IMG/VR virus record: IMGVR_UViG_3300024346_000611
Coordinates: 1 to 21,264 of that record
Source of the DNA: a virus
DNA length: 21,264 nt
Reading direction: 5' to 3' (one strand)
The translations under genes were made by a program, and so were the position numbers. A model generated the notes under the pieces. That model was given only the letters and a program-made list of their open reading frames with translations, did no database searches and was not told where the DNA came from. Below are positions 1-6,944 of the stretch, piece after piece. Position 1 is the stretch's first letter; each line of letters starts with the position of its first letter.

Positions 1-1063
1 CAACATTTGAATCATAATATAATTTTTTAAAATTACTACCACCCTTGTCTAAAGCGTTAGAGGTAGAACCCATCATACACTTACCTATTATTGTACCACC
101 TAGTCTTAATGTTGTTTTTGTAACTCTCCAGTTATTGAGTATATTGTTTGGTTTCTCCCATTTACCTGATTCATCATGTACAAGGAGTTTAAGTTTTTCT
201 CCATCATAGGAGTTGTCGCCTGTGTTTTTCCAATCGATAGTGGTGTCGAGCCCTGTGATTTCTGCAATGGCTTCATTGGTTTCAAGTTTTCTTCTTGTAA
301 ATTTAGATGCGGGTACTCTGTACGCAAGTTCGGTTTTTGGCCTGTCCATACCGTCCTGGATTGGTTTGAAGAAGAAGGGATAGTTAACGGAAATTGGTAC
401 AACCTTATCTGTGAACATCTTTTTAGCATCGGGACCAGATTTGGACAATATGCCGAACCGTGAATCCGTAGATATTGTCGCAAGGTTGACCGACTCAGCT
501 GAGGACATAAATGAGAATCCGCTTCTACGGTTCTTAAGATAACACATTCCATAACACCTGTCATCTGCTTTGCAAGCTTCCCAGAATATGTAGAATAATC
601 TGTTTGACTCCCTAAAGTCTGGTTGCCCAACGTCAATTTTGCTCCACTGCAAGTACATATAGTGAGTACCAGTAATGTAAGTAGCCACGTCTTTATTATT
701 GAACCAAAAACCTTGTTCTCTTTTATTAAACTCATTATCGATGTAATCATACCATTTTTCTTTAAAATTAACAGAATACTCTTCCCAATCAAAAACAGAT
801 TTAATCTTTTTTAATTCTTTAGGATATTCAGTGTATTCCCATTTATTAGAAACAAACCCGTGAGGTTTTTCTGGTTTTTTAGGTAAAGCTATTTTTAAAT
901 TTTGTATTTCATATACTTCACCTACAGTTCCATCTTTACTTATTACAATTATATCATGCTCTTCATTGTATCCATACTTCCATTTATTGTACCTATTCAT
1001 TCTATTAAGAACTTTTGGTTTAATGTGGTTTTTTAATACTTTATATAAACTTTGAATATACAT
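1..1063 (-). CDS. terL: Large terminase subunit, N-terminal ATPase part (3' end outside window)
   Basis: Open from the ATG at 1063-1061 to the window edge without a stop (354 codons); the C-terminal nuclease domain would lie outside. It is the ATPase motor that packages DNA into the prohead. Visible motifs: a Walker A-like KNRRSGFS at residues 177-184, a hydrophobic strand ending in Asp297-Glu298 (LKLLVHDE, Walker B plus catalytic Glu), and a coupling-type GSTSN at 332-336. The stretch HYMYLQWSKIDVG (134-146) just before the ATPase core is typical, from memory, of terminases in marine phages. The start overlaps the stop of the upstream gene in a TAATG junction, which supports translational coupling with the probable small terminase. 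The longer open frames on both strands in the first 800 bases are shadows of this gene. By hand count, bases 181-660 are near 42% GC against about 26% in 721-1020, which is odd for one gene. Assignment is confident; exact family is not. Confidence 0.87.
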   Translation of the reverse strand, partial: MYIQSLYKVLKNHIKPKVLNRMNRYNKWKYGYNEEHDIIVISKDGTVGEVYEIQNLKIALPKKPEKPHGFVSNKWEYTEYPKELKKIKSVFDWEEYSVNFKEKWYDYIDNEFNKREQGFWFNNKDVATYITGTHYMYLQWSKIDVGQPDFRESNRLFYIFWEACKADDRCYGMCYLKNRRSGFSFMSSAESVNLATISTDSRFGILSKSGPDAKKMFTDKVVPISVNYPFFFKPIQDGMDRPKTELAYRVPASKFTRRKLETNEAIAEITGLDTTIDWKNTGDNSYDGEKLKLLVHDESGKWEKPNNILNNWRVTKTTLRLGGTIIGKCMMGSTSNALDKGGSNFKKLYYDSNV

Positions 1064-1338
1064 TACTTAGATCTACCTTCAGCAAAACCTTTAAAAGCTC
1101 TTTCTTCTTTAACTTCTTTTGGTTTATTATTTAATAAATTCTCTTCTTCCTCAATGCGGTTTAATATTTCAAATGCATCAAATATAGCTAATTTTTTAGT
1201 TGCAGCTGCGTTTTTTAATCTATCAGCAGATATGTCATCGTCTGAATCAACAATAGCTTCCTTAGCAACTTTTATTAACTCCTCAACCGCTACGTGCCCA
1301 GCTTGGATTATATTCTTTTTCGTTTCCTTGGTATTCAT
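1063..1338 (-). CDS. Probable terminase small subunit or terminase-associated protein
   Basis: 91 residues, acidic and helical, with a central segment (ADRLKNAAATKKLAIFDAF, residues 39-57) that I associate from memory with small proteins just upstream of large terminases in marine phages. Position is the main argument: its stop TAA shares one base with the terL start (TAATG). A small terminase would bind viral DNA and load it on the large subunit. No helix-turn-helix can be called with certainty. Its start at 1338 lies 56 bases inside the preceding gene, an unusually long overlap for this compact genome, and there is no later in-frame ATG that keeps most of the protein, so I keep this start. 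It could equally be another conserved packaging or head protein. Confidence 0.62.
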   Translation of the reverse strand: MNTKETKKNIIQAGHVAVEELIKVAKEAIVDSDDDISADRLKNAAATKKLAIFDAFEILNRIEEEENLLNNKPKEVKEERAFKGFAEGRSK

Positions 1339-1888
1339 ATTTAATTACAATATCATTAGATTTCATACAATAAAGTCTTTGCCCTTCTATTAAAAACTCC
1401 CACTCACTATTTGGTGTGTAGCCAACAAGATCTCCAGATGTTATTTTTAGCGCATTTAAAGAGCTATTGTCGTATTTTAATACACCAACAAGGTCTTTTT
1501 CTTTTTTGTTGCTAAACTGATCGTTATTAACTATAGGCATAACAAAACATCTGTCACCGACAGGTTTCCATGTTGAGTTATTTTTATATAGATATATTTG
1601 ATCTAAAGCACAAAAATATAAATCTTCTTTAAAAAAAGATCTACTTTTTTTCTTAATACCTTTACTGTTATAAAAAGTTCTAAAAACATTTTGATGTATA
1701 ACAACGGTATCACCTTTTTTTATACCAATATCAAATGCTAAAGGGGTTTCTACAACAATAGCAAGTCTATTAACAAATTTCCAACCTTCTATCTTAGTAT
1801 TTAAATATAACTCTTTATCTTTTATGTTTATTTTATTGTTATACTTATCACCTAAAGGCTTAACTATAAAGTCATATATGCTTTTCAT
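1283..1888 (-). CDS. Tandem GroES-like (two cpn10-type repeats) protein
   Basis: 201 residues. I see two repeats of the co-chaperonin pattern. Repeat 1: KPLGDKY at 10-16, IKKGDTVVIHQN at 56-67, LYFCALDQIYLYK at 90-102. Repeat 2: KPVGDRCFVMPI at 108-119, ITSGDLVGYTPN at 149-160, LYCMKSNDIVIKYE at 172-185. In GroES the matching elements are the N-terminal KPLGDRVLVKP strand, the GDxVLF turn and the C-terminal YLILxExDILAV strand. A GroES-like mobile loop with GG(I/L)(V/L)L is not evident, so it may not cap a GroEL ring in the normal way. The fold could serve in assembly or as a structural domain. The start ATG overlaps the stop of the upstream gene, and its 3' end overlaps the next gene by 56 bases. 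Similar proteins have, from memory, been labelled GroES-like in marine phages; the double-domain reading is mine. Confidence 0.65.
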   Translation of the reverse strand: MKSIYDFIVKPLGDKYNNKINIKDKELYLNTKIEGWKFVNRLAIVVETPLAFDIGIKKGDTVVIHQNVFRTFYNSKGIKKKSRSFFKEDLYFCALDQIYLYKNNSTWKPVGDRCFVMPIVNNDQFSNKKEKDLVGVLKYDNSSLNALKITSGDLVGYTPNSEWEFLIEGQRLYCMKSNDIVIKYEYQGNEKEYNPSWARSG

Positions 1889-2115
1889 TAATACTGTAGA
1901 TCATACTCAACTGATATAGCCATGTTAGAATTAAACTTCTTCCATGGCAATACCTCGTCTTTTTTCTTTATGTGTATATTATAAGAATTATCTTGCTCTT
2001 CAAATATTATATGCGATATTTCATGCCCGCCATAAACTTGTTGACCAATAGAATAATGCATAGCTTCGTTTTTGTAATCAGAACCTATGCTTATTTTTCT
2101 TATATTATTTTTCAT
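1888..2115 (-). CDS. Small conserved hypothetical protein
   Basis: 75 residues with no signal peptide or membrane segment. It is probably mainly beta-strand, with alternating hydrophobic residues in the second half (HIIFEEQDNSYNIHIKKKDE). It starts within the upstream gene (11-base overlap), and its stop shares one base with the next start, so it is embedded in the block leading to the terminase. I do not recognise a function. A HEISH sequence at residues 31-35 formally matches HExxH but sits in a predicted strand with no plausible third ligand, so I do not treat it as a metallopeptidase. Confidence 0.7.
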   Translation of the reverse strand: MKNNIRKISIGSDYKNEAMHYSIGQQVYGGHEISHIIFEEQDNSYNIHIKKKDEVLPWKKFNSNMAISVEYDLQY

Positions 2116-2365
2116 CTTCTTCTACAATATCTTCATATGTACCATCTTGTAAGTTGATATTTACTTGACCATACTCTTCCTCTAATTCTTTTTTAGTGGC
2201 TTCGATTACTTTAGATAATTCCGCTATTTGACCGTGAACATTTTGTTTTTGAACGTCTAATACTCCTAGTGTTCTTAAAGCCTCTTGTAATTTACCTTGT
2301 TGATCTTGAACAGTTTTAAGTTGTTCTTCTGTGATTTTTTTTGTTAATTCTTTTACTTCACTCAT
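2105..2365 (-). CDS. Small coiled-coil protein
   Basis: 86 residues. Residues 1-67 are highly charged and helical with spaced Leu/Val/Ile, a likely coiled coil (for example TVQDQQGKLQEALRTLGVL). The C-terminus switches to a short strand (VNINLQDGTYEDI) and an acidic tail. This two-part pattern recurs in small proteins of marine phages as I recall, without a known role. It is the first gene after a 50-base spacer that contains a possible late promoter, and it overlaps the following gene by 11 bases. It could be a small assembly or scaffold-type protein; that is not demonstrable here. Confidence 0.75.
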   Translation of the reverse strand: MSEVKELTKKITEEQLKTVQDQQGKLQEALRTLGVLDVQKQNVHGQIAELSKVIEATKKELEEEYGQVNINLQDGTYEDIVEEDEK

Positions 2366-2389
2366 AATTTGATTTTATTTGATTATTAA

Positions 2390-2397
2390 TATTTATA
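2390..2397 (-). promoter_or_regulatory. Possible T4-type late promoter (TATAAATA)
   Basis: TATAAATA read on the minus strand, about 25 bases before the start at 2365, in one of the few spacers longer than 40 bases. It matches the T4 late-promoter octamer. In DNA this AT-rich the octamer is expected by chance several times per window, so this is only a candidate. Confidence 0.28.
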
Positions 2398-2415
2398 TAT
2401 TTACTTGTTTTATTT

Positions 2416-2766
2416 TTATTTACCTACTATAAAATCAGCAACAGTTATACCAGTACCCGCGACAGCTGTAACGTAATCTACTGCTACTGGAAGTATTGAT
2501 CCAGACTGTAAACCTTTAAAAGTTATTGCTTGGTTTGGTACAGGTGGTGCTCCGTTTGAACCAACAACACTTGGTAATATAACAGAAATACTAGCGTCTG
2601 CAGGCATAACTCCACAGTATATTACAGAAGAGTCTAAGTTAGTGCCTAAGTTGCCTGATTGGTTTTGAAACTCCCAAGCTGGTCTAACATCTATACTAGC
2701 TATCATAGCTCCTGTTAAAGGCATTGCTTGACTTATAGTAGAGTCTTGTATTTTAAATTGTCCCAT
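2416..2766 (-). CDS. Small virion protein (head decoration/spike-type, putative)
   Basis: 116 residues, no Lys/Arg-rich tail, rich in Ser, Ala, Gly, Val and Pro, and predicted all-beta. The C-terminal segment (GSILPVAVDYVTAVAGTGI, residues 90-108) resembles the LPVxVxxV...AGTxAT ending of small head-associated proteins that are common in tailed phages; this is from memory of the pattern, not a search. It begins two bases after the stop of the holin-like gene, and a possible promoter follows it. A decoration or spike role is inferred from composition and placement just before the terminase block. Confidence 0.6.
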   Translation of the reverse strand: MGQFKIQDSTISQAMPLTGAMIASIDVRPAWEFQNQSGNLGTNLDSSVIYCGVMPADASISVILPSVVGSNGAPPVPNQAITFKGLQSGSILPVAVDYVTAVAGTGITVADFIVGK

Positions 2767-2768
2767 TT

Positions 2769-3170
2769 TTAATCTTTTTTATTTGTTATTTTTTTTGCTT
2801 TTTCCCAAGTTCTACCAACAAAATAAGCACCGTAAACAGTGACTAATAATGTTTGAAATATTGGTATATATTCTTCTGCTATTTTAAACTCTCCTACATT
2901 ACCGTGAAAAAAAGCGCAAGCAGTAAATATAACAGTTAAATATATAAGCACTAAAGGTCTTATATTTTTTGATAATACACTGTCTGACTGCATGTCTGAC
3001 TCCCATCTTTTAGTAACTTGCTCTTGAGCTTTATTATCTGCTTCTTCTAATATTTTTTGTATTTCTTTTTTTATTAAAAGTTTTTCTTCTTTGGTAGTAG
3101 TTAGTTTATCAATAACCTCACCAACCTCTTTTATAACGCTACTACTTAACCATTCCCAAATTTTTTTCAT
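2769..3170 (-). CDS. Holin-like membrane protein (GTA-type 3TM holin family, putative)
   Basis: 133 residues. An amphipathic charged N-terminal half (residues 1-60) is followed by two clear membrane segments at about 70-90 (NIRPLVLIYLTVIFTACAFF) and 102-119. The motif RWESDMQSDSVLSKNIRP (55-72) before the first segment is the signature I associate with the family 'Holin of 3TMs, for gene-transfer release'. A holin would permeabilise the inner membrane at the end of infection. No endolysin is visible beside it, but the next gene upstream encodes a lipoprotein, and the three zinc-peptidase-like genes are close by. Spacing to the upstream stop is four bases and to the downstream start two bases. 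Membrane topology is clear; the lysis role follows from the family. Confidence 0.68.
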   Translation of the reverse strand: MKKIWEWLSSSVIKEVGEVIDKLTTTKEEKLLIKKEIQKILEEADNKAQEQVTKRWESDMQSDSVLSKNIRPLVLIYLTVIFTACAFFHGNVGEFKIAEEYIPIFQTLLVTVYGAYFVGRTWEKAKKITNKKD

Positions 3171-3174
3171 ATAA

Positions 3175-3555
3175 TTATTTTATTTTTTTATAATATATAA
3201 TTAAATTTGTAGTTCCTTTTATATCTGCTTTTATTGTATTTAAATCAATTAATGAATACTTTATATTAGAATCATAATTAGATTCTTTAATTTTAAAATT
3301 GGTATTAAAGCTACCGTTTTCAAAACTTAAAAAAGTTTCATATCTTTTTTGTTTTTTATTTAAATTTAAAGTACAACTTTTAAAAGGATAGTAGTAATAA
3401 TTATATACTTCCATTTCGTTTTCACTATTTTTTATATTCATTAAAAAATTAGTGTTATCACTTTTCCAATCACCATTGTATATCGAATAGTCAAAACTAT
3501 TAATATTAGAGCAAGATGTTATTAATGTTATTAATCCTAAAAATATTGATTTCAT
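3175..3555 (-). CDS. Small secreted lipoprotein
   Basis: 126 residues beginning with a short signal peptide and a lipobox: MKSIFLGLITLITSC, with Cys15 as the predicted lipidated residue. The mature part begins SNINSFDYSIYNGDWKSD and has many Tyr, Asn and alternating hydrophobics, suggesting a small beta-barrel of lipocalin-like type (weak inference). It lies immediately before the holin-like gene. Phage lipoproteins in such places include outer-membrane spanins and superinfection-exclusion proteins; the length is large for an o-spanin and no i-spanin partner is visible. The gene is more AT-rich than its neighbours (poly-A/T runs throughout), which could mean later acquisition from a host. It shows that the host has lipoprotein sorting and probably two membranes. 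Confidence 0.72.
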   Translation of the reverse strand: MKSIFLGLITLITSCSNINSFDYSIYNGDWKSDNTNFLMNIKNSENEMEVYNYYYYPFKSCTLNLNKKQKRYETFLSFENGSFNTNFKIKESNYDSNIKYSLIDLNTIKADIKGTTNLIIYYKKIK

Positions 3556-3605
3556 ATAAATATATTTAATTGTTATATTAATATAATTACATGTTTTATA
3601 TTTAT

Positions 3606-5060
3606 TTACGCGTTCATAGTAAATTTACCACCTTGACCAGGGCTAAAAAGACTGTTTATGTTTTTATCTTTCATAATACTAGATTTTGATTGATCTTTAG
3701 TGCTAGCTATTGTATTTAATGCTTTTATTATTTTTTCTTTACCATATTTTTTAATAAAATTTCTACCATCATTTCCTAGTGTTTTGATTCTTTCATTTAG
3801 CTTTTTTAAATCAAATTGTTCTCCTGGAAACATATCCATATCAACTCTTAATTCATGAAAATTAGGGTAAAGTTCAGCTGGATCATCGTGATAACCAGTG
3901 CCTTTAGCCATTTTACCATCGTTTAAAATATTATTTAAAGAACTAAACATTGCAAGTCCTATGTCAGGATGCGTTAACTCGTGTTGAACTGTTGATCCAG
4001 ATGGTCCAGAATGTTTTCCATAACTAAAAGTCCCTGGATTAACTATAGCTCCAATTGGTCTACCAGAAGGAGTAGCTCCTTCGCTAAGCACAGCTGCTTC
4101 TGTTTCTCCTTGACCTGAGGTAGTGCTTCCAGAACCTACGAGACCTAATATATCTGACATCCAACCCATTGGTTTTTGAAGGGCAGGCATTACCGGTAAT
4201 TTAGACATTTGGTTTATTGACGCATCTAAATCAGCCTGAGAATAAGTATAGCCCGGCGCGTTGACATTTGATGATTTATAAAAGTTTTCTAAATTACCAG
4301 ATGTTTTATAATTGCTTCCAGTAAACTGCGCTTGACCTTTAGTATCACTGTTTCCTAACATCCTTTCTTGAGTTATAGGATTTGTAAACCAATCTATTGC
4401 TTTTTTCTTGTTTTCTGTAATTGAGTCAAAAATACCTTGTGCATTATCTTTTCTACCTTTATAAGTATCATTATTTTTTATATAGTCAATCGCATAATCT
4501 GCTCTTTTTTTGCCGTATTTTTTTAATAATGTATTATAACTAAGATCAGTTCCAGGTGTTAACATATCTTGCGCTAATTCCATTCCTTCCTGTCTTGATC
4601 CCATGCCACCAAAACCTAAATATTCATTTGTTGAAACTTGTTTATATTTTGCCTCGTCAATGTTTTTATAATAAAGTTCTAGTTTTTGTTCTGGAGTCAT
4701 GTTACTAAAATCAACTGGTTCTGGTCTTGCATAAGTAGCGCCGTAATTATTACCTACTACTTGATGAACCGCTTCACCAGCTTGATTTTCTGGTGTAGTA
4801 TACCCTGGAGCCACACCTAATCCGCGTCTAAAGTAAGGGTTTGTTTCATTGTTTACAGTATTGTTTAAAATACTTAAAAGATTATTAGATGCTTCGTTTT
4901 TATTAAAAAAAATTGTGTCTTTAGCAGTTCCAAACTGGGGTGGTGTAACAGCAGTTGATTCAACAATAACCTTTTTTTTGTTTAATTTTTCAGGATCAAT
5001 GTGATGAAGTTTAATTGGTGAATTTGTATGTTTTTTAAAATAATTTTTCTTTAATGCCAT
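3606..5060 (-). CDS. Putative zinc metallopeptidase (HELTH), SPxK-tagged, paralogue 2
   Basis: 484 residues. N-terminus MALKKNYFKKHTNSPIKLHH carries the MALKKN(F/Y)FK start and SP(I/L)K motif shared with the next gene upstream. A long low-complexity or extended region rich in Gly, Asn and Ser follows. Near the C-terminus QHELTHPDIG has the HExxH zinc signature (His360, Glu361, His364), and HELRVDMDM follows at 402-410, with Glu403 as a candidate third ligand. The last part (KKYGKEKIIKALNTI, residues 438-452) matches the end of the neighbouring gene closely. The peptidase-like domain is therefore at roughly 340-455. HExxH plus a downstream Glu is the gluzincin pattern, but activity is inference. 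The substrate is unknown: prohead proteins, host cell wall peptides or host proteins after injection are all possible. It starts two bases after the upstream stop, and a 50-base AT-rich spacer follows it. Confidence 0.7.
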   Translation of the reverse strand: MALKKNYFKKHTNSPIKLHHIDPEKLNKKKVIVESTAVTPPQFGTAKDTIFFNKNEASNNLLSILNNTVNNETNPYFRRGLGVAPGYTTPENQAGEAVHQVVGNNYGATYARPEPVDFSNMTPEQKLELYYKNIDEAKYKQVSTNEYLGFGGMGSRQEGMELAQDMLTPGTDLSYNTLLKKYGKKRADYAIDYIKNNDTYKGRKDNAQGIFDSITENKKKAIDWFTNPITQERMLGNSDTKGQAQFTGSNYKTSGNLENFYKSSNVNAPGYTYSQADLDASINQMSKLPVMPALQKPMGWMSDILGLVGSGSTTSGQGETEAAVLSEGATPSGRPIGAIVNPGTFSYGKHSGPSGSTVQHELTHPDIGLAMFSSLNNILNDGKMAKGTGYHDDPAELYPNFHELRVDMDMFPGEQFDLKKLNERIKTLGNDGRNFIKKYGKEKIIKALNTIASTKDQSKSSIMKDKNINSLFSPGQGGKFTMNA

Positions 5061-5062
5061 AA

Positions 5063-6115
5063 TTACGCTAATCTTTCGTTATTGTTTTTTCCTTTTATAA
5101 AGTCAAATTTCATTTTACCATCAGACTTTGGAGCATCACCTATAGTGTTTAATGCTTTTATTACATCTTCTTTTTTATATGCTTTTAAAAATCTATCTTG
5201 TTTTAGTTTTGGATTTGCGTCTATTAGTTTTTGTAAAGATTCTTCTGTATATTCATTGCCAAATTTATGATTTATATTTGATCTAAGTTCATTAAATAAA
5301 CCATAACTTTCGTGATCGTTTTGCATGTATTTTTTTTCATCTGAAGACAACCAACCGTCTCCAAACGTATTAATTGACTCTTCTTCGGTTGTGCTTGGTT
5401 CATTTCCAATAACCCCTCTTAATGGTCGTCCTTGTATTAAATCAAATTTTGAAAAATGTCCTATTTCGTGATCGTGAAGACCGTCATTTTTAGAAAACTC
5501 ATTCATGTATTCGTCTGGTTGTACGGTATAACCTGGATAAGTCACAAGACCGGTACTAGGGTCTCGATCCATGTCTACTTTTGCATTCCACGATTGCCCC
5601 GTGTTTTCGCTTGCGGTCCTATATGGAACATTGCTTACATTTGATATCATTTCTTTTATTACCTTTATATCAACAGGATTACCTTCAGCATCAACGGCTG
5701 TTTTTTCAATAAATTCTGCAGTCCCAGGTGTATTATAGTATCGTTCAGACCAAGTGTTTTCTCTGCTTTCAGGATATTTTTCTTTATCAATTTGATGATT
5801 ATCAACTAGTTGTGTGTAGGTAAGACCTCCTCCATTTCTCCAATTTGATTCTGGATTCTGACCTAGCGTACCAAATGGTATACCTTGCTCTGTTAATGGT
5901 TTGCCTACGTGTTCATATAACCAATCTGGAGCTCCTTTAGCGTCTACATAACTAGGTTGGTAAATTTCTTTAGGTTTTTCGGGTTTTAAACCTGCTATTA
6001 AGTTGGCTCTAGAGGGAGTTGATGCTTGAGGATGAGGTTTACCTTCGTGCATTTTAAGTGGACTATGATTTACACCACCTTGTAGTCCTTTAAAAAAATT
6101 CTTTTTTAATGCCAT
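5063..6115 (-). CDS. Putative zinc metallopeptidase (HEIGH), SPxK-tagged, paralogue 1
   Basis: 350 residues. N-terminus MALKKNFFKGLQGG followed by HSPLKMHEGK is the same tag as in the next gene downstream. The zinc signature HDHEIGHFSKF has His216, Glu217 and His220. FNELRSNINHKFG follows at 275-287, with Glu276 as the likely third ligand, sixty residues after the motif. The C-terminus (LKAYKKEDVIKALNTIGDA, residues 310-328) aligns with the end of the downstream paralogue. Between the tag and the motif, residues 50-200 are Pro/Gly/Asn-rich and contain many short polar segments; I do not recognise a second domain. It starts two bases after the stop of the HEMVH gene, so the three putative peptidases are one translational unit. 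No signal peptide is present, so export would have to be through the virion or after lysis. Confidence 0.7.
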   Translation of the reverse strand: MALKKNFFKGLQGGVNHSPLKMHEGKPHPQASTPSRANLIAGLKPEKPKEIYQPSYVDAKGAPDWLYEHVGKPLTEQGIPFGTLGQNPESNWRNGGGLTYTQLVDNHQIDKEKYPESRENTWSERYYNTPGTAEFIEKTAVDAEGNPVDIKVIKEMISNVSNVPYRTASENTGQSWNAKVDMDRDPSTGLVTYPGYTVQPDEYMNEFSKNDGLHDHEIGHFSKFDLIQGRPLRGVIGNEPSTTEEESINTFGDGWLSSDEKKYMQNDHESYGLFNELRSNINHKFGNEYTEESLQKLIDANPKLKQDRFLKAYKKEDVIKALNTIGDAPKSDGKMKFDFIKGKNNNERLA

Positions 6116-6117
6116 AT

Positions 6118-6585
6118 CTATGCGTTTTTAGCTTCGTTATAGGCTTCTTTTTCCCAAGGTAAATTCTTAGCGCCTTCATTCATGTCATCTCTTGAAAACT
6201 TTTTTCCTTCCCAATAAACGTTATCTTCATCGTAGCTTAACCTACCGTCTTTTATCTGTTTAACGTGTACCATCTCGTGGTCCACAACTTCTTGTTGTTG
6301 TTTTGGATCTTTAATGTCTTTATTTACAAGTATACTACCGTTATTAGTAGCCATACCTAATGTGCCTTCATCCATATCAACATGTAATATAGGTGTATTG
6401 CCTGATTCTTCATTATATGGAGATCCTTTCATCTTAAAACCCATTTTTAATGGAGATGTTCTTTTTTCCTTAGCAGCCTTAAAAGCAGCGTCATTACCGG
6501 TTCCAGAACCACTTCTACCACGCATTTTGCCCCATTCAGGGTTGTGCATCATAGAGCTCCAACAGTGTTTTATAGGTGAACTCAT
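6118..6585 (-). CDS. Putative small zinc metallopeptidase (HEMVH), SPxK-tagged
   Basis: 155 residues and the first gene after the hairpin terminator. It starts MSSPIKHCWSSMMHNPEWGK and carries a second copy of the tag, TSPLKMGFKMKGSPY, at 43-57, so the protein has two SP(I/L)K motifs. The zinc signature is VVDHEMVHVKQIKDG (His103, Glu104, His107). A later LPWEKEAYNEA (142-152) supplies Glu145 or Glu147 as a third ligand; HExxHxxQ followed by LPWExEAY is a pattern I have seen in compact zincin-like proteins. A short beta-hairpin region (GMATNNGSILVNKDI) precedes it, as in the minimal zincin fold. It is not an obvious copy of the two larger neighbours, so the three may share function more than recent origin. 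The final gene structure (155 residues) suggests a complete minimal domain. Confidence 0.68.
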   Translation of the reverse strand: MSSPIKHCWSSMMHNPEWGKMRGRSGSGTGNDAAFKAAKEKRTSPLKMGFKMKGSPYNEESGNTPILHVDMDEGTLGMATNNGSILVNKDIKDPKQQQEVVDHEMVHVKQIKDGRLSYDEDNVYWEGKKFSRDDMNEGAKNLPWEKEAYNEAKNA

Positions 6586-6606
6586 ATATTGATTTTTTTA
6601 AAATAA

Positions 6607-6632
6607 ACCCCGCAACTATTTAGTCACGGGGT
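6607..6632 (-). terminator. Rho-independent terminator after the 97-residue virion protein gene
   Basis: On the minus strand ACCCCGTGAC, loop TAAATA, GTTGCGGGGT: a ten-base-pair stem with two wobble pairs and six G/C pairs, about 15 bases after the stop at 6648. It is followed by TTTATTTTA in the minus direction. The other strand has an even better T-run, so it could work both ways. It is the only clear hairpin terminator in the window and splits the minus-strand genes into two blocks. Confidence 0.78.
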
Positions 6633-6647
6633 ATTTGTTTTTTTAAA

Positions 6648-6941
6648 TTATACTATAACTACTCCACTGACAACTATTGTTCCTAGTTGTACTTTAGATT
6701 TTATACCCCCTGGATTAGCAGTTAGTGCGCTTTGAATAACTTTAGCCAAAGCAGTTCCAGTTCCTGTTGAACAAGTAAATACAATGTGACTTGTTAGTCC
6801 GTTTTGAAAAATAGTAGCTTTTGTAGCTTTGCCACCTCCTACACCTCCGCCGTCTCCAGCTTGTACGTTTAAGATTTGATCCGCATTAACAAGTAAAGTT
6901 CCTGCGTCGCCAGTTGTTGAAATTTCGATAAATTTTGCCAT
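6648..6941 (-). CDS. Small virion structural protein (putative)
   Basis: 97 residues, beginning MAKFIEISTTGDAGTLLVNA. It is predicted all-beta with a Gly-rich loop (GDGGGVGGGKA, 29-39) and strands rich in Val, Ile and Thr; there is no membrane segment or signal peptide. This size and composition fit small virion proteins of marine phages, which I recall as starting MAKFI and carrying a LLVNAD-like strand. It has its own hexanucleotide-repeat leader upstream and a strong terminator directly after it, the arrangement expected of a gene expressed at high level. The exact role (decoration, tail tube or other) cannot be fixed from sequence alone. Confidence 0.62.
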   Translation of the reverse strand: MAKFIEISTTGDAGTLLVNADQILNVQAGDGGGVGGGKATKATIFQNGLTSHIVFTCSTGTGTALAKVIQSALTANPGGIKSKVQLGTIVVSGVVIV

Positions 6942-6944
6942 TTT

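Noticed and set aside
106-792. Long minus-strand frame beginning MIGKSILL
   Set aside because: It lies in another frame of the large terminase, whose motifs (KNRRSGFS, LLVHDE, GSTSN) are clear in the frame open from 1063 to the window edge; the product of this frame is not protein-like.
176-814. Plus-strand frames at 176-463 and 623-814
   Set aside because: Antisense shadows of the terminase; no other gene in the window is on the plus strand, and no starts or motifs support them.
1888-2115. HEISH in the 75-residue protein as a fourth zinc peptidase
   Set aside because: The motif sits in a beta-like segment with no downstream ligand, and the protein is too short for a zincin fold.
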